Origin: Melioribacteraceae bacterium | GTDB taxonomy: Bacteria; Bacteroidota; Ignavibacteria; Ignavibacteriales; Melioribacteraceae | Reading direction: 5' to 3' | DNA: 6,279 bases | Assembly: GCA_015486905.1 (NCBI GenBank) | Contig: WFQV01000417.1 | Location: 1-6,279 of the forward strand | Part shown: positions 1 through 5,768 of the stretch, piece by piece | Layout: each line of letters starts with the position of its first letter | How positions within the stretch are numbered: position 1 is the first letter of the stretch | Position numbers and translations under genes: made by a program | The notes under the pieces: model-generated | The model's input: the letters and a program-made list of their open reading frames with translations, nothing else | The model's database searches: none | What the model was told of the DNA's origin: nothing

Positions 1-33
1 ATTTAGGACAACCCTGAAAAAATTAAATATTCT

Positions 34-61
34 GTAGGGACAACTCGCGAGTTGTCCCTAC
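34..61. repeat. 28-bp perfect palindrome (copy 1)
   Basis: The arm GTAGGGACAACTCG (34-47) is followed directly by its exact reverse complement CGAGTTGTCCCTAC (48-61), with no spacer. The next outward pair (T33/C62) does not match, so the palindrome ends cleanly. It is not followed by a T-run, so it is not an ordinary intrinsic terminator. A perfect cruciform-forming palindrome of this kind is typical of dispersed non-coding repeats. Confidence 0.9.
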
Positions 62-84
62 CGTTAAACAGTTTACGGTAGGAG

Positions 85-108
85 TCGCCCCCGCATTCTG
101 CGGGGCGA
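85..108. repeat. GC-rich hairpin present only in copy 1
   Basis: Left arm 85-95 pairs with right arm 99-108 (TGCGGGGCGA) with one bulged C and a three-base TTC loop. In copy 2 the left arm is intact up to 383, but the right arm is replaced by unrelated sequence (GGAGGCAAC), so the hairpin is lost there. This marks the point where the two copies diverge. Confidence 0.7.
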
Positions 109-132
109 AGCTAAAAACTATCGGAGAACAAG

Positions 133-155
133 CCCTCCCTTTCGGGAAGTGAGGG
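133..155. repeat. CCCTC/GAGGG hairpin
   Basis: CCCTC at 133-137 pairs with GAGGG at 151-155, and CTT/AAG pairs inside it around a short loop. It is followed by AAAGGGTGGGTTGG, which is conserved in copy 2. Copy 2 has the same outer arms (418-422 and 464-468) but a much larger insert in the loop. Confidence 0.6.
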
Positions 156-169
156 AAAGGGTGGGTTGG

Positions 170-283
170 AAAAAAAGGGAAGCTAACAATTCAGTAAAAT
201 GCTTAAAACGATGTCACTCAGATTGACCGCTTCCCTACATTTTGAACACCGCCGTGGCATATCCAGCAATAACTGAATAGTGC
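170..283. other. Spacer between repeat copies, no gene seen
   Basis: This 114-bp stretch separates the two repeat copies and is not itself repeated after copy 2. No coding frame or promoter was identified. The only structure seen is a 7-bp inverted pair, ATTCAGT (189-195) and ACTGAAT (272-278), near its two ends, which is too short to be meaningful alone. Confidence 0.5.
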
Positions 284-482
284 ATTTAGGACAACCCTGA
301 AAAAATTAAATATTCTGTAGGGACAACTCGCGAGTTGTCCCTACCGTTTAACAGTTTACGGTAGGAGTCGCCCCCGCATTCTGGGAGGCAACATTCTCAA
401 AACACACCAAGAACCAGCCCTCCCACCTGCCTGCTCTGCCTACCGGCAGGCAGGTCGGGAAGAGAGGGAAAGGGTGGGTTGG
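284..482. repeat. Composite palindromic repeat, copy 2
   Basis: Second copy of the block at 1-169. It keeps the 28-bp perfect palindrome (317-344) and the following TTTACGGTAGGAGTCG segment, diverges after 383, and re-joins the copy 1 sequence at 410 (AGAACCAGCCCTCCC against AGAACAAGCCCTCCC). The final module 456-482 differs from 143-169 at one position. The difference in total length comes mainly from a 31-nt palindromic insert at 425-455. The patchwork of near-identical and unrelated pieces suggests independently movable modules rather than a simple tandem duplication. Confidence 0.85.
425..455. repeat. 31-nt palindromic insert in copy 2
   Basis: The arm ACCTGCCTGC (425-434) is the exact reverse complement of GCAGGCAGGT (446-455), with an 11-nt loop. 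It lies between CCCTCCC and CGGGAAG, the same words that in copy 1 are separated by only TTT (140-142). The core CCGGCAGGCAGGT occurs again at 5986-5998 in a different context, so this is an independent dispersed element that entered the larger repeat. Confidence 0.75.
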
Positions 483-602
483 GAAAAATAAAGAAAACAA
501 CAAATAGTAACAAACCGCTCAAGAGGAAAAGACAAGCTAATTTTTTTTGCCACCAAATTTAACCTTGTACCAAAAAAAACGCTGCTTTTCTTGAATATTT
601 TC

Positions 603-630
603 TTGACTTTTTCAAAAAATATTTTAAATT
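603..630 (+). promoter_or_regulatory. Possible sigma70-type promoter for the 713-1015 gene
   Basis: TTGACT (603-608) and TAAATT (625-630) are separated by 16 bp in a very AT-rich stretch. Transcription would then begin near 637, leaving an untranslated leader of roughly 75 nt before the ATG at 713. That start point would exclude the ATG at 635. The hexamers are imperfect and the region is so AT-rich that chance matches are easy. The rest of 483-602 shows nothing recognisable beyond A/T runs. Confidence 0.35.
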
Positions 631-697
631 ATTTATGCTTATGAAAGAATTATTTGAAAAATATATTTTAAAAGCGGGTTTTTCCTCTTCCAAAGAG

Positions 698-704
698 AAA
701 GGAG
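698..704 (+). promoter_or_regulatory. Strong Shine-Dalgarno site deciding the start at 713
   Basis: AAAGGAG lies 8 nt before the ATG at 713 and is a near-ideal ribosome binding site. The upstream in-frame ATGs at 635 and 641 have only AT-rich sequence before them and no purine-rich site. This is the main reason for preferring the shorter protein. Confidence 0.65.
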
Positions 705-712
705 ATGAAAAA

Positions 713-1015
713 ATGTCTCCTAACGAACAGGCATTACATATTAGAGATCGCTATTTACAGTACTCTCATCAATATCAAGTGATGTCAAATCCCACGGTAC
801 AGAACATCACACCAGTAGAGAGTACAAACAATAATTATTCGACTACACCGATGACCCAAACTGAAATTCCGGTAATGCAAGGTACAACGGAATTTAATGA
901 ACAAACACCTTATTTTGAAACTCCCGAGGGAACAAGAATGGGCTACGTTATCATCTCAATACTTTTAATTAGCGCCATTCTTGTTATTTACGGATTAACT
1001 CACTTCATCGGATAA
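713..1015 (+). CDS. Small tail-anchored membrane protein, function unknown
   Basis: Encodes 100 residues from the ATG at 713; the frame extends up to 635 and would give 126 residues. The first ~70 residues are polar and rich in Asn, Thr, Gln and Ser, with a charged N-terminal stretch (about 4-18) and no Cys or recognisable catalytic motif. Residues 76-98 form one strongly hydrophobic segment (GYVIISILLISAILVIYGL) followed by only a few residues. This is a C-terminal anchor with the soluble part probably cytoplasmic, and there is no signal peptide. I do not recognise the family. The gene is alone on the plus strand and its last 11 bp overlap the convergent amidase gene. The alternative long form adds a 26-residue amphipathic, Lys/Glu-rich leader but lacks a ribosome site. 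It is a plausible real gene because of its protein-like composition, ribosome site and well-formed membrane segment. Confidence 0.7.
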   Translation: MSPNEQALHIRDRYLQYSHQYQVMSNPTVQNITPVESTNNNYSTTPMTQTEIPVMQGTTEFNEQTPYFETPEGTRMGYVIISILLISAILVIYGLTHFIG

Positions 1016-3416
1016 GAGTCATCTTCTTTACATCGGAATGTCTTACTTTTACTCCTTCGTAAATAGCGCGGTAAAAATAAATGCCGGAGGGGCAGTACAA
1101 TCCGTTTCCATTTCTGCCGTCCCATATAACCGAGTAAATGCCTTTGTTAAAATTCTTACCTGAAATAAGAGTCCTTACCCTTTGACCGAGAATATTAAAT
1201 ATTTCCAATTTTATCCTCGAATTCTCGGGAATTGAAAATTGAATTGTCGTGTTTGGGCTTTCGGAAGAAACTCCCCCGCCAAACGGATTTGGATAGTTCT
1301 GCATCAATTGAAATTTTTGCGGTAAATTTGTTGCGGAGTTTTTAACTCCTGTTACTACCCCGGTCTGAATATCATCGAAATAAACGGCGCCTGATTTTTC
1401 ACCGCTCTTGATTTTTCTAATCACAACACTGTGAAAATACTTTTCTCCCGAAATAGGAATACTGCTAAAGGGAATCATTTTTAATTTCCACCCGCTCCAA
1501 TTCAAAGTATCGACGAAAACAATTTGATTGTTTCTTTGTGAATCGTAAAACCAATATTCAATCACGTTGCCGCTTAAGTCTCCGTAAATCCACATCCCGA
1601 AATTTCCGTCCGAGCCTGTACCGATTGAAGGCACGGCAGGGTCGAATTCTCTACATACCCCTTCATCGCTTGTGAATACGTATGTAATTTTTCCCGAAGA
1701 ATTTCCGTTAACTTTCCTAACCGTTGAAATGCTAAACGTTGTTTTGTTCGGGTCGGTTCCACTAGTGGAACCACTTGCATTCGGGTCCCACCATTTCCCT
1801 GCCGTTTCCATCGGGTCAATAATATCACCCGAAACATAATTTAAAGTTTCCGTCCTAAATGTAATCGTAGTATCCTGTTGAAAAGTTAATCCTTGGGTAT
1901 CTTTAATCCCTTTCGACAATACAATGCGGTAGTTTGTACTTCGCGTAAGCCAGTTAACCGGTTCAAAAAGAATTTTCCCCTCCTGGTAGCCGGAGGGGTC
2001 AACAAAAAGATTCACATCCTTGCCGTCGGGTCCCAAAAATCTTACTCTGTTTGTAAGAGAATTCGGATCGATTTGGCTATCGAAACTTATCGTAATCATT
2101 ACTTTCCGGCTGATATCCTGAGCACCGTTAGGAGGGTAAACACTTAGAAGTTCCAGCTTGGAGCGGGTTGTAAAGCGGGCGGTAAAATCTTTCCCCATCC
2201 TTACGCCGTAGAAACTTTCTGCATCGCCTAAAATTTTAATTGTGTAAGTAGTACCGACAGTAAGATTATTCGAAGGATTAAGGAGCAGACACTTGTCGTT
2301 ATTTTGCCAAACCGGCGTGCCGGAAAACAACGGGTCAACGCGTAAAGCGCTCAGCACACTTGACTTATTCATTCGAATGTCAAAATCAATTTGAATTTTA
2401 GGTTTCAGGCTAACGAACGAATTCGTATCCGGTAAAAAACCAACTACCTGAGGCGGGTTGTAATTCGGGACAGCCGTTAAATAACGGTCGCCGAAAACCG
2501 TTTTACCGTTTACAACATTTATCTGAAAAGTATCGGGACTAAAATCTTCCGCATTCACTATTGCCGTGTAAGTGCCTTCGGCTAAGCTGTCGAAGAAATA
2601 AAAACCGTTGTTCTTTGAATCACCGTGGTAAACTCTATTGCCGGGCGAAAGCGTAACCGTAAAATTGTTAACCGGACGCTTGTCATCGTTAGTACCGGGA
2701 ATATAATAATAAGTAACCTTTTCGGACGGATCGCGTAAAATTCCGGCAAGTGTTCCCAAACTTCTTCTGCTCAGTCCGAAATAATCGATGAACGAGCGGG
2801 CAATTGCTAAAGCTTCATGTTGGCGGTAATCCAAATTCATCAGCCTCCACGATTCCGGGATGTAATCGTGGAAAGAGCCTTCCGATAATGTGCCCGGCAT
2901 ATCCAAAGTCCTCAGCACACCCAGGTGAAATCCCAGGAAAGAGTAATCACCGCTCACACGGTATTTGGTAGTTCTGTCGGTTTTGTAAATTTGAGGAGAC
3001 ATTATCTGCGCCATTTGTTTTGCTTTCGGGAAAGCGGGCACGCCGTTCGTCTCTTTGTAAAATACAATCGTGTAATTGGAAGTACCGTTGTAACCGTTGC
3101 TGTGAATTGAGTGGAAATAATCGGCATCAAAATTATTTGCATCCGCATCAATCACCGAAAGTCCCAAATCATCTGCGTCGGTATTTGTAGTTCTGCTCAT
3201 TTTAACATTTGCCCCCATTGAAACAAGGTAATCTCTTAATCGCAGTCCTTTGGTTAAATTTCCTTCCGATTCCCAAAAGCCCGTCTGCGGAATGTAACGG
3301 TCGTTGGAAGGGTCGTGCCCGCCGTGACCGGGATTGATGTAAATTTTCGCTCCGTTAAAGTTCTGTGCAAAAGTCAAACCACTTAAAACCAAAATCAAAA
3401 ATAATTTCTTCAACAT
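1005..3416 (-). CDS. Exported N-acetylmuramoyl-L-alanine amidase (Amidase_3) with type IX sorting domain
   Basis: Cleaves the bond between MurNAc and L-Ala of peptidoglycan, by family. The 803 residues are arranged as follows. A signal peptide (1-17, ending TFA) is followed by an Amidase_3 domain (about 22-214). This shows the expected zinc ligands His31 (NPGHGGHD), Glu49 (ESEGNL) and His105 (SIHSNG), plus the catalytic Glu179 (GTLSEGSF). Next come a carboxypeptidase-regulatory-like beta domain (about 218-315) and two SbsA/Big_5-type Ig-like domains (about 319-417 and 421-522). A jelly-roll, possibly carbohydrate-binding region (about 524-686, ending YFDDIQTG) precedes a type IX sorting domain (about 698-803, starting LPQKFQLMQNYPNPF). 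All key amidase residues are present, so it should be active. Simple amidases are far shorter, so most of the chain is binding or display modules. It is last in the operon: its ATG shares one base with the preceding stop (TAATG), with GGAGGG 3 nt before the start. Export across the outer membrane is inferred from the C-terminus. Confidence 0.9.
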   Translation of the reverse strand: MLKKLFLILVLSGLTFAQNFNGAKIYINPGHGGHDPSNDRYIPQTGFWESEGNLTKGLRLRDYLVSMGANVKMSRTTNTDADDLGLSVIDADANNFDADYFHSIHSNGYNGTSNYTIVFYKETNGVPAFPKAKQMAQIMSPQIYKTDRTTKYRVSGDYSFLGFHLGVLRTLDMPGTLSEGSFHDYIPESWRLMNLDYRQHEALAIARSFIDYFGLSRRSLGTLAGILRDPSEKVTYYYIPGTNDDKRPVNNFTVTLSPGNRVYHGDSKNNGFYFFDSLAEGTYTAIVNAEDFSPDTFQINVVNGKTVFGDRYLTAVPNYNPPQVVGFLPDTNSFVSLKPKIQIDFDIRMNKSSVLSALRVDPLFSGTPVWQNNDKCLLLNPSNNLTVGTTYTIKILGDAESFYGVRMGKDFTARFTTRSKLELLSVYPPNGAQDISRKVMITISFDSQIDPNSLTNRVRFLGPDGKDVNLFVDPSGYQEGKILFEPVNWLTRSTNYRIVLSKGIKDTQGLTFQQDTTITFRTETLNYVSGDIIDPMETAGKWWDPNASGSTSGTDPNKTTFSISTVRKVNGNSSGKITYVFTSDEGVCREFDPAVPSIGTGSDGNFGMWIYGDLSGNVIEYWFYDSQRNNQIVFVDTLNWSGWKLKMIPFSSIPISGEKYFHSVVIRKIKSGEKSGAVYFDDIQTGVVTGVKNSATNLPQKFQLMQNYPNPFGGGVSSESPNTTIQFSIPENSRIKLEIFNILGQRVRTLISGKNFNKGIYSVIWDGRNGNGLYCPSGIYFYRAIYEGVKVRHSDVKKMTLIR

Positions 3417-4327
3417 TATCCCTCCGTCAGATAAAGTTTAGCGATGTAGATATTTCCTTGCAAATCGTGAAATGTAATCTTACTCCCGTCGCTGGACCAT
3501 TCGGGATACATTTCAATTTTGTCGGTAGATTTTGTTACGTTAAATTTTTTCAAACTCTTCAAATTGACAATAATAATATCCGAAGAAGTGTAATCGTAAC
3601 CATTGTCTCTATCGTTCATACCGGCAATCCATTTACCGTCCGGCGACCACCGCGGAAAATGCAACTCACCCAAATTCTTCACGACATTACCGTCCGTATC
3701 CATTACAAAACTTCCTTTACCGCCGTAAGTAAACGCAATGAAATTGCCTTCGGGAGAAAGCGACGCCCAGACGTAAATGCCGTCGCCAAAGGGTTTCAAC
3801 ACTTTTTCATTTTCATTTTGACTGAAAAAAATATTTGAATTTCTAATGAAGACGGACTTCCTGCCGCCGGAATTTTTCATTAAACTTTTTTCTATTTCGG
3901 CTCTTCGCCCTTGAAGAAAACAGAACACGTCACCGTCCAAAGTTTTAATCGGTGGAGTCAATTCGCGTTTGTCTTTGAAAAGTGTAATTACTTTTCTTTC
4001 CGGCATTTCCAAAATCTTTTGACTCTCATATTTCTTGCCGTCAACTAATTTGTAAGTACGGAAAAATATTTTGTCACCGTTAAAATCAAATTTAGCTTTG
4101 AAGCCCGCACCGTTCTCTTCGGTGATTGTTTCTATTTTCAAAGTTCTTAAATTTAAAAGGTAAAGTCCTTTGTAATTGGAGCTTGTAAGTAAAAGCGCAT
4201 CATCGTTCGGAGAGAATTTAGGGAAATAAAATCTCCCGCCCGTATTAACCTTCACGATTTTCTCGACCTGTACGCTCTGGGCAAAAACGCTTGCCGCAAG
4301 AACAAAGAATAAAAGAATTTTTTTCAT
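3416..4327 (-). CDS. Exported PD40/TolB-like beta-propeller protein
   Basis: A 303-residue protein with a signal peptide (1-16, KKILLFFVLAASVFA, cleavage before Gln17) and no lipobox, so it is probably periplasmic or secreted. PD40 (WD40-like) blade motifs are visible at about 35-48 (FPKFSPNDDALLLT), 187-200 (ASLSPEGNFIAF), 224-236 (FPRWSPDGKWIAG) and 274-286 (YPEWSSDGSKITF), with a weaker one near 79-90. Such repeats build propellers like the TolB C-terminal domain, generally used for protein or ligand binding, and no enzyme motif is seen. Its C-terminal third aligns with that of the gene immediately upstream, so the two are paralogues. The start overlaps the upstream stop as ATGA, with AGAGGA just before it, and its stop overlaps the amidase start by one base, which points to translational coupling on both sides. 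The partner or ligand cannot be read from the sequence. It is too short for full TolB and lacks its N-terminal domain. Confidence 0.8.
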   Translation of the reverse strand: MKKILLFFVLAASVFAQSVQVEKIVKVNTGGRFYFPKFSPNDDALLLTSSNYKGLYLLNLRTLKIETITEENGAGFKAKFDFNGDKIFFRTYKLVDGKKYESQKILEMPERKVITLFKDKRELTPPIKTLDGDVFCFLQGRRAEIEKSLMKNSGGRKSVFIRNSNIFFSQNENEKVLKPFGDGIYVWASLSPEGNFIAFTYGGKGSFVMDTDGNVVKNLGELHFPRWSPDGKWIAGMNDRDNGYDYTSSDIIIVNLKSLKKFNVTKSTDKIEMYPEWSSDGSKITFHDLQGNIYIAKLYLTEG

Positions 4328-5319
4328 TGATTCCTCTTTTTAATATTATTAAAATTTTTAATTGCTTTACTGAATTTTAAAATTTTAACTTTCCCCTTGG
4401 GGGTGGAGTAAGAAATAAAATTTCCATTACTACTCCAATCAGGGTTCAGTTCAATCTCACCGCCGGAATTTGTTAGATTTATCAATTCTTTTGTTTGCAA
4501 ATTGTAAACGAAAATATCCGAGCGGAGAATTTTTTGATTATCGTAACTCTCCCGCATTCCGGTTACGAACATTCCGTTCGGAGAAATTTTGGGTGTCCTT
4601 AAATCACCCGCGAAAATCTCCCCCTTATCGCTTAAAACAAATGTGCCTTTCGGCGCTGTGTAAACAACCGCGATTTTCTTAGCCACATTAATATCCGCCC
4701 AAATTATTCTACCGTTAGGAAAATTAAATTTCTTCGTCTTACCGTTATTGTGAATGATAAAATTGTTTCTTTCAATTCCGTAGTAAAAAAATTTTCGACG
4801 GGAACGCTCAACTTTTGAAATTCGGTTTGATTTCAAATCGTACAAAAAGGCTTTGTTCCCTACCCAATAAAGAACGTACCCTTCCCCTATTTTTTGCAAA
4901 AATCTGATTCTTCTTTCCGAATTTAAAATGGCGGCAGTCACACCGCTTTTTAAGGAATATTTTTTCAACTTATATTTTGGCGGATTTGCGATTATCTTTT
5001 TTAAGTAGAAAATTAACCCTTGTGAATCGAATGTTTGAAACTCCCTTACGCTTCTGTCGGAAATTTTTTTGAGCTTTTTACTGGAAACTTTAAAGATAAA
5101 AAGCCCGTTACCGTTTTCATCCCTAATTACAACGGCATTTGAAACTTCCAAAATTTTTGATTCACCGAAAGAATATTCAGGCGAAGATATTTCCGAAAGT
5201 TTATTCAACACAAAATGGTTTTTGATTTCACCACTGCTCTTTTTCTTGTTGACTTTCCCATTGTTACAATCAAATAACAACAAAGCGGAAAAAACAATTA
5301 TCAAAAGTTTTTTAATCAT
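4324..5319 (-). CDS. Probable lipoprotein with PD40 beta-propeller repeats
   Basis: 331 residues from the ATG at 5319. A TTG six bases further upstream is also in frame but lies immediately against the only purine-rich site (TAGGTTGG), so the ATG is preferred. The N-terminus KKLLIIVFSALLLFDC is a lipoprotein-type signal with Cys18, although Asp before the Cys is unusual. A Lys/Asn-rich linker (about 19-32) follows. The rest is beta-strand-rich, with clear PD40 motifs only in the C-terminal part (about 242-254, PKISPNGMFVTGM, and 292-304, NPDWSSNGNFISYS). Residues ~224-316 align with the C-terminal region of the next gene: KGTFV/KGSFV, ISPNGMFVTGM/WSPDGKWIAGM, RSDIFVYNL/SSDIIIVNL and NPDWSSNGNFISY/YPEWSSDGSKITF. 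The N-terminal half has diverged more. The gene looks even richer in A/T, Lys and Asn than the amidase gene. Likely envelope-anchored, with a binding role inferred from the fold. Confidence 0.75.
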   Translation of the reverse strand: MIKKLLIIVFSALLLFDCNNGKVNKKKSSGEIKNHFVLNKLSEISSPEYSFGESKILEVSNAVVIRDENGNGLFIFKVSSKKLKKISDRSVREFQTFDSQGLIFYLKKIIANPPKYKLKKYSLKSGVTAAILNSERRIRFLQKIGEGYVLYWVGNKAFLYDLKSNRISKVERSRRKFFYYGIERNNFIIHNNGKTKKFNFPNGRIIWADINVAKKIAVVYTAPKGTFVLSDKGEIFAGDLRTPKISPNGMFVTGMRESYDNQKILRSDIFVYNLQTKELINLTNSGGEIELNPDWSSNGNFISYSTPKGKVKILKFSKAIKNFNNIKKRNQ

Positions 5320-5326
5320 TGCCAAC

Positions 5327-5545
5327 CTAAAAATGAATTATTTGTTCGGGACTTTTTTTCAAGGGAATTCCCTTATTCTTAAAATTTTCGTAATCCGTTT
5401 GATGCGTCGATTTCCTAACAGTATCTTTAACTGTTGTTGTGGTGTCTTTTGCTGCCGTTTGCTTGGAAGATTTTTTATTCCCTCCACAACCGGCAAGAAA
5501 AACCACCACAAAAAGAACCGTAAAATATTTTAGTAGAATTTTCAT
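5327..5545 (-). CDS. Small lipoprotein, function unknown
   Basis: 72 residues with a canonical lipoprotein signal: MKILLK, a hydrophobic stretch (7-17) and the lipobox LAGC with Cys20. The mature part (about 52 residues) is a low-complexity Lys/Thr/Ser/Asp spacer (NKKSSKQTAAKDTTTTVKD) followed by a short tail (YENFKNKGIPLKKSPEQIIHF). No known domain is evident and it is too small for an enzyme. It is the first gene of the operon, with its stop 7 nt before the ATG of the propeller lipoprotein. No Shine-Dalgarno sequence precedes its own ATG (upstream reads AAAAAAATAAACAC), which fits a short-leader transcript. It could be an assembly or accessory factor for the downstream envelope proteins, by position only. 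Confidence 0.75.
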   Translation of the reverse strand: MKILLKYFTVLFVVVFLAGCGGNKKSSKQTAAKDTTTTVKDTVRKSTHQTDYENFKNKGIPLKKSPEQIIHF

Positions 5546-5565
5546 GTGTTTATTTTTTTAGCCGC

Positions 5566-5595
5566 TAATTACGCGAATTTAGTCTTAAGTCTCAA
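5566..5595 (-). promoter_or_regulatory. Possible promoter of the amidase operon
   Basis: On the minus strand TTGAGA (5595 to 5590) is followed after 18 bp by TAATTA (5571 to 5566). This would place the transcript start near 5559, about 14 nt before the ATG at 5545, consistent with the missing ribosome site there. A 10-bp palindrome CGAAGCTTCG (5599-5608) lies just upstream and could be an operator or chance. The hexamers are imperfect. Confidence 0.3.
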
Positions 5596-5651
5596 GCCCG
5601 AAGCTTCGAGTTAAAAAATTAGCAGGTGAATAATTAATAACGTGTCCCAAT

Positions 5652-5683
5652 CTTAACCTCAACCTTAACCTCAATCTCTAACC
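5652..5683. repeat. Degenerate 12-bp tandem repeat
   Basis: CTTAACCTCAAC (5652-5663) is followed directly by CTTAACCTCAAT (5664-5675) and a partial unit CTCTAACC (5676-5683). It is non-coding, purine/pyrimidine asymmetric (the opposite strand is G/A/T-rich) and lies in the gap upstream of the operon. Its length is the kind that varies by slippage. Confidence 0.7.
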
Positions 5684-5768
5684 AAAAAATAACAGAACAA
5701 TCATCCAACCTGTCACGACGAAGCACGACTTGCCGTCAATTTTCCAAGGATAATTAATTAGACCAATA

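Larger units (their letters stand above)
1..169. repeat. Composite palindromic repeat, copy 1
   Basis: Non-coding block that recurs 283 bp downstream. Bases 1-100 match 284-383 with a single difference (A at 66 against T at 349), and 125-169 matches the block 410-482 apart from the loop region and two substitutions. The block contains a 28-bp perfect palindrome (34-61), an imperfect inverted repeat running into it (about 57-83, arms reading TACCGT-TAAAC and GTTTACGGTA), a GC-rich hairpin (85-108) and a CCCTC/GAGGG hairpin (133-155). No open frame with a start and ribosome site crosses it. Dense hairpin content without an encoded protein resembles REP/MITE-type dispersed elements, but no terminal repeats or target duplication can be demonstrated, and the left edge may lie outside the window. 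Confidence 0.85.
5546..5768. other. Intergenic region upstream of the operon, no gene seen
   Basis: Apart from the possible promoter and the 12-bp tandem repeat, it holds a 10-bp palindrome CGAAGCTTCG (5599-5608) and a direct repeat CACGAC-GAAG-CACGAC (5714-5729). No frame with protein-like composition was found in either direction. Confidence 0.5.

Noticed and set aside
34..61. Palindrome as an intrinsic transcription terminator
   Set aside because: It is not followed by a T-run on either strand, no gene ends near it, and it is duplicated as part of a larger repeat.
189..278. Short element bounded by ATTCAGT/ACTGAAT inverted repeats
   Set aside because: The arms are only 7 bp and do not extend, which is expected by chance in AT-rich DNA.
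1..482. CRISPR array
   Set aside because: There are only two copies, the repeats are far too long and the spacing of 283 bp does not fit. No cas-like gene is in the window.
1574..1837. 87-codon minus-strand open frame inside the amidase gene
   Set aside because: Same strand but a different frame within the carbohydrate-binding-like region, with no start signal. The amidase frame is continuous through it.
3365..3838. 157-codon plus-strand open frame
   Set aside because: Lies antisense to the junction of the propeller and amidase genes, has no ribosome site, and its translation lacks domain-like features. It is a shadow of the real genes.
5320..5325. TTG start adding two residues to the propeller lipoprotein
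   Set aside because: The purine-rich site would abut the TTG with no spacing. The ATG at 5319 is properly spaced and gives a normal lipoprotein N-terminus.
5069..5533. 154-codon plus-strand open frame
   Set aside because: Antisense to the two lipoprotein genes, whose signal peptides, lipobox and spacing are coherent. The plus-strand translation is low-complexity and hydrophobic without a ribosome site.
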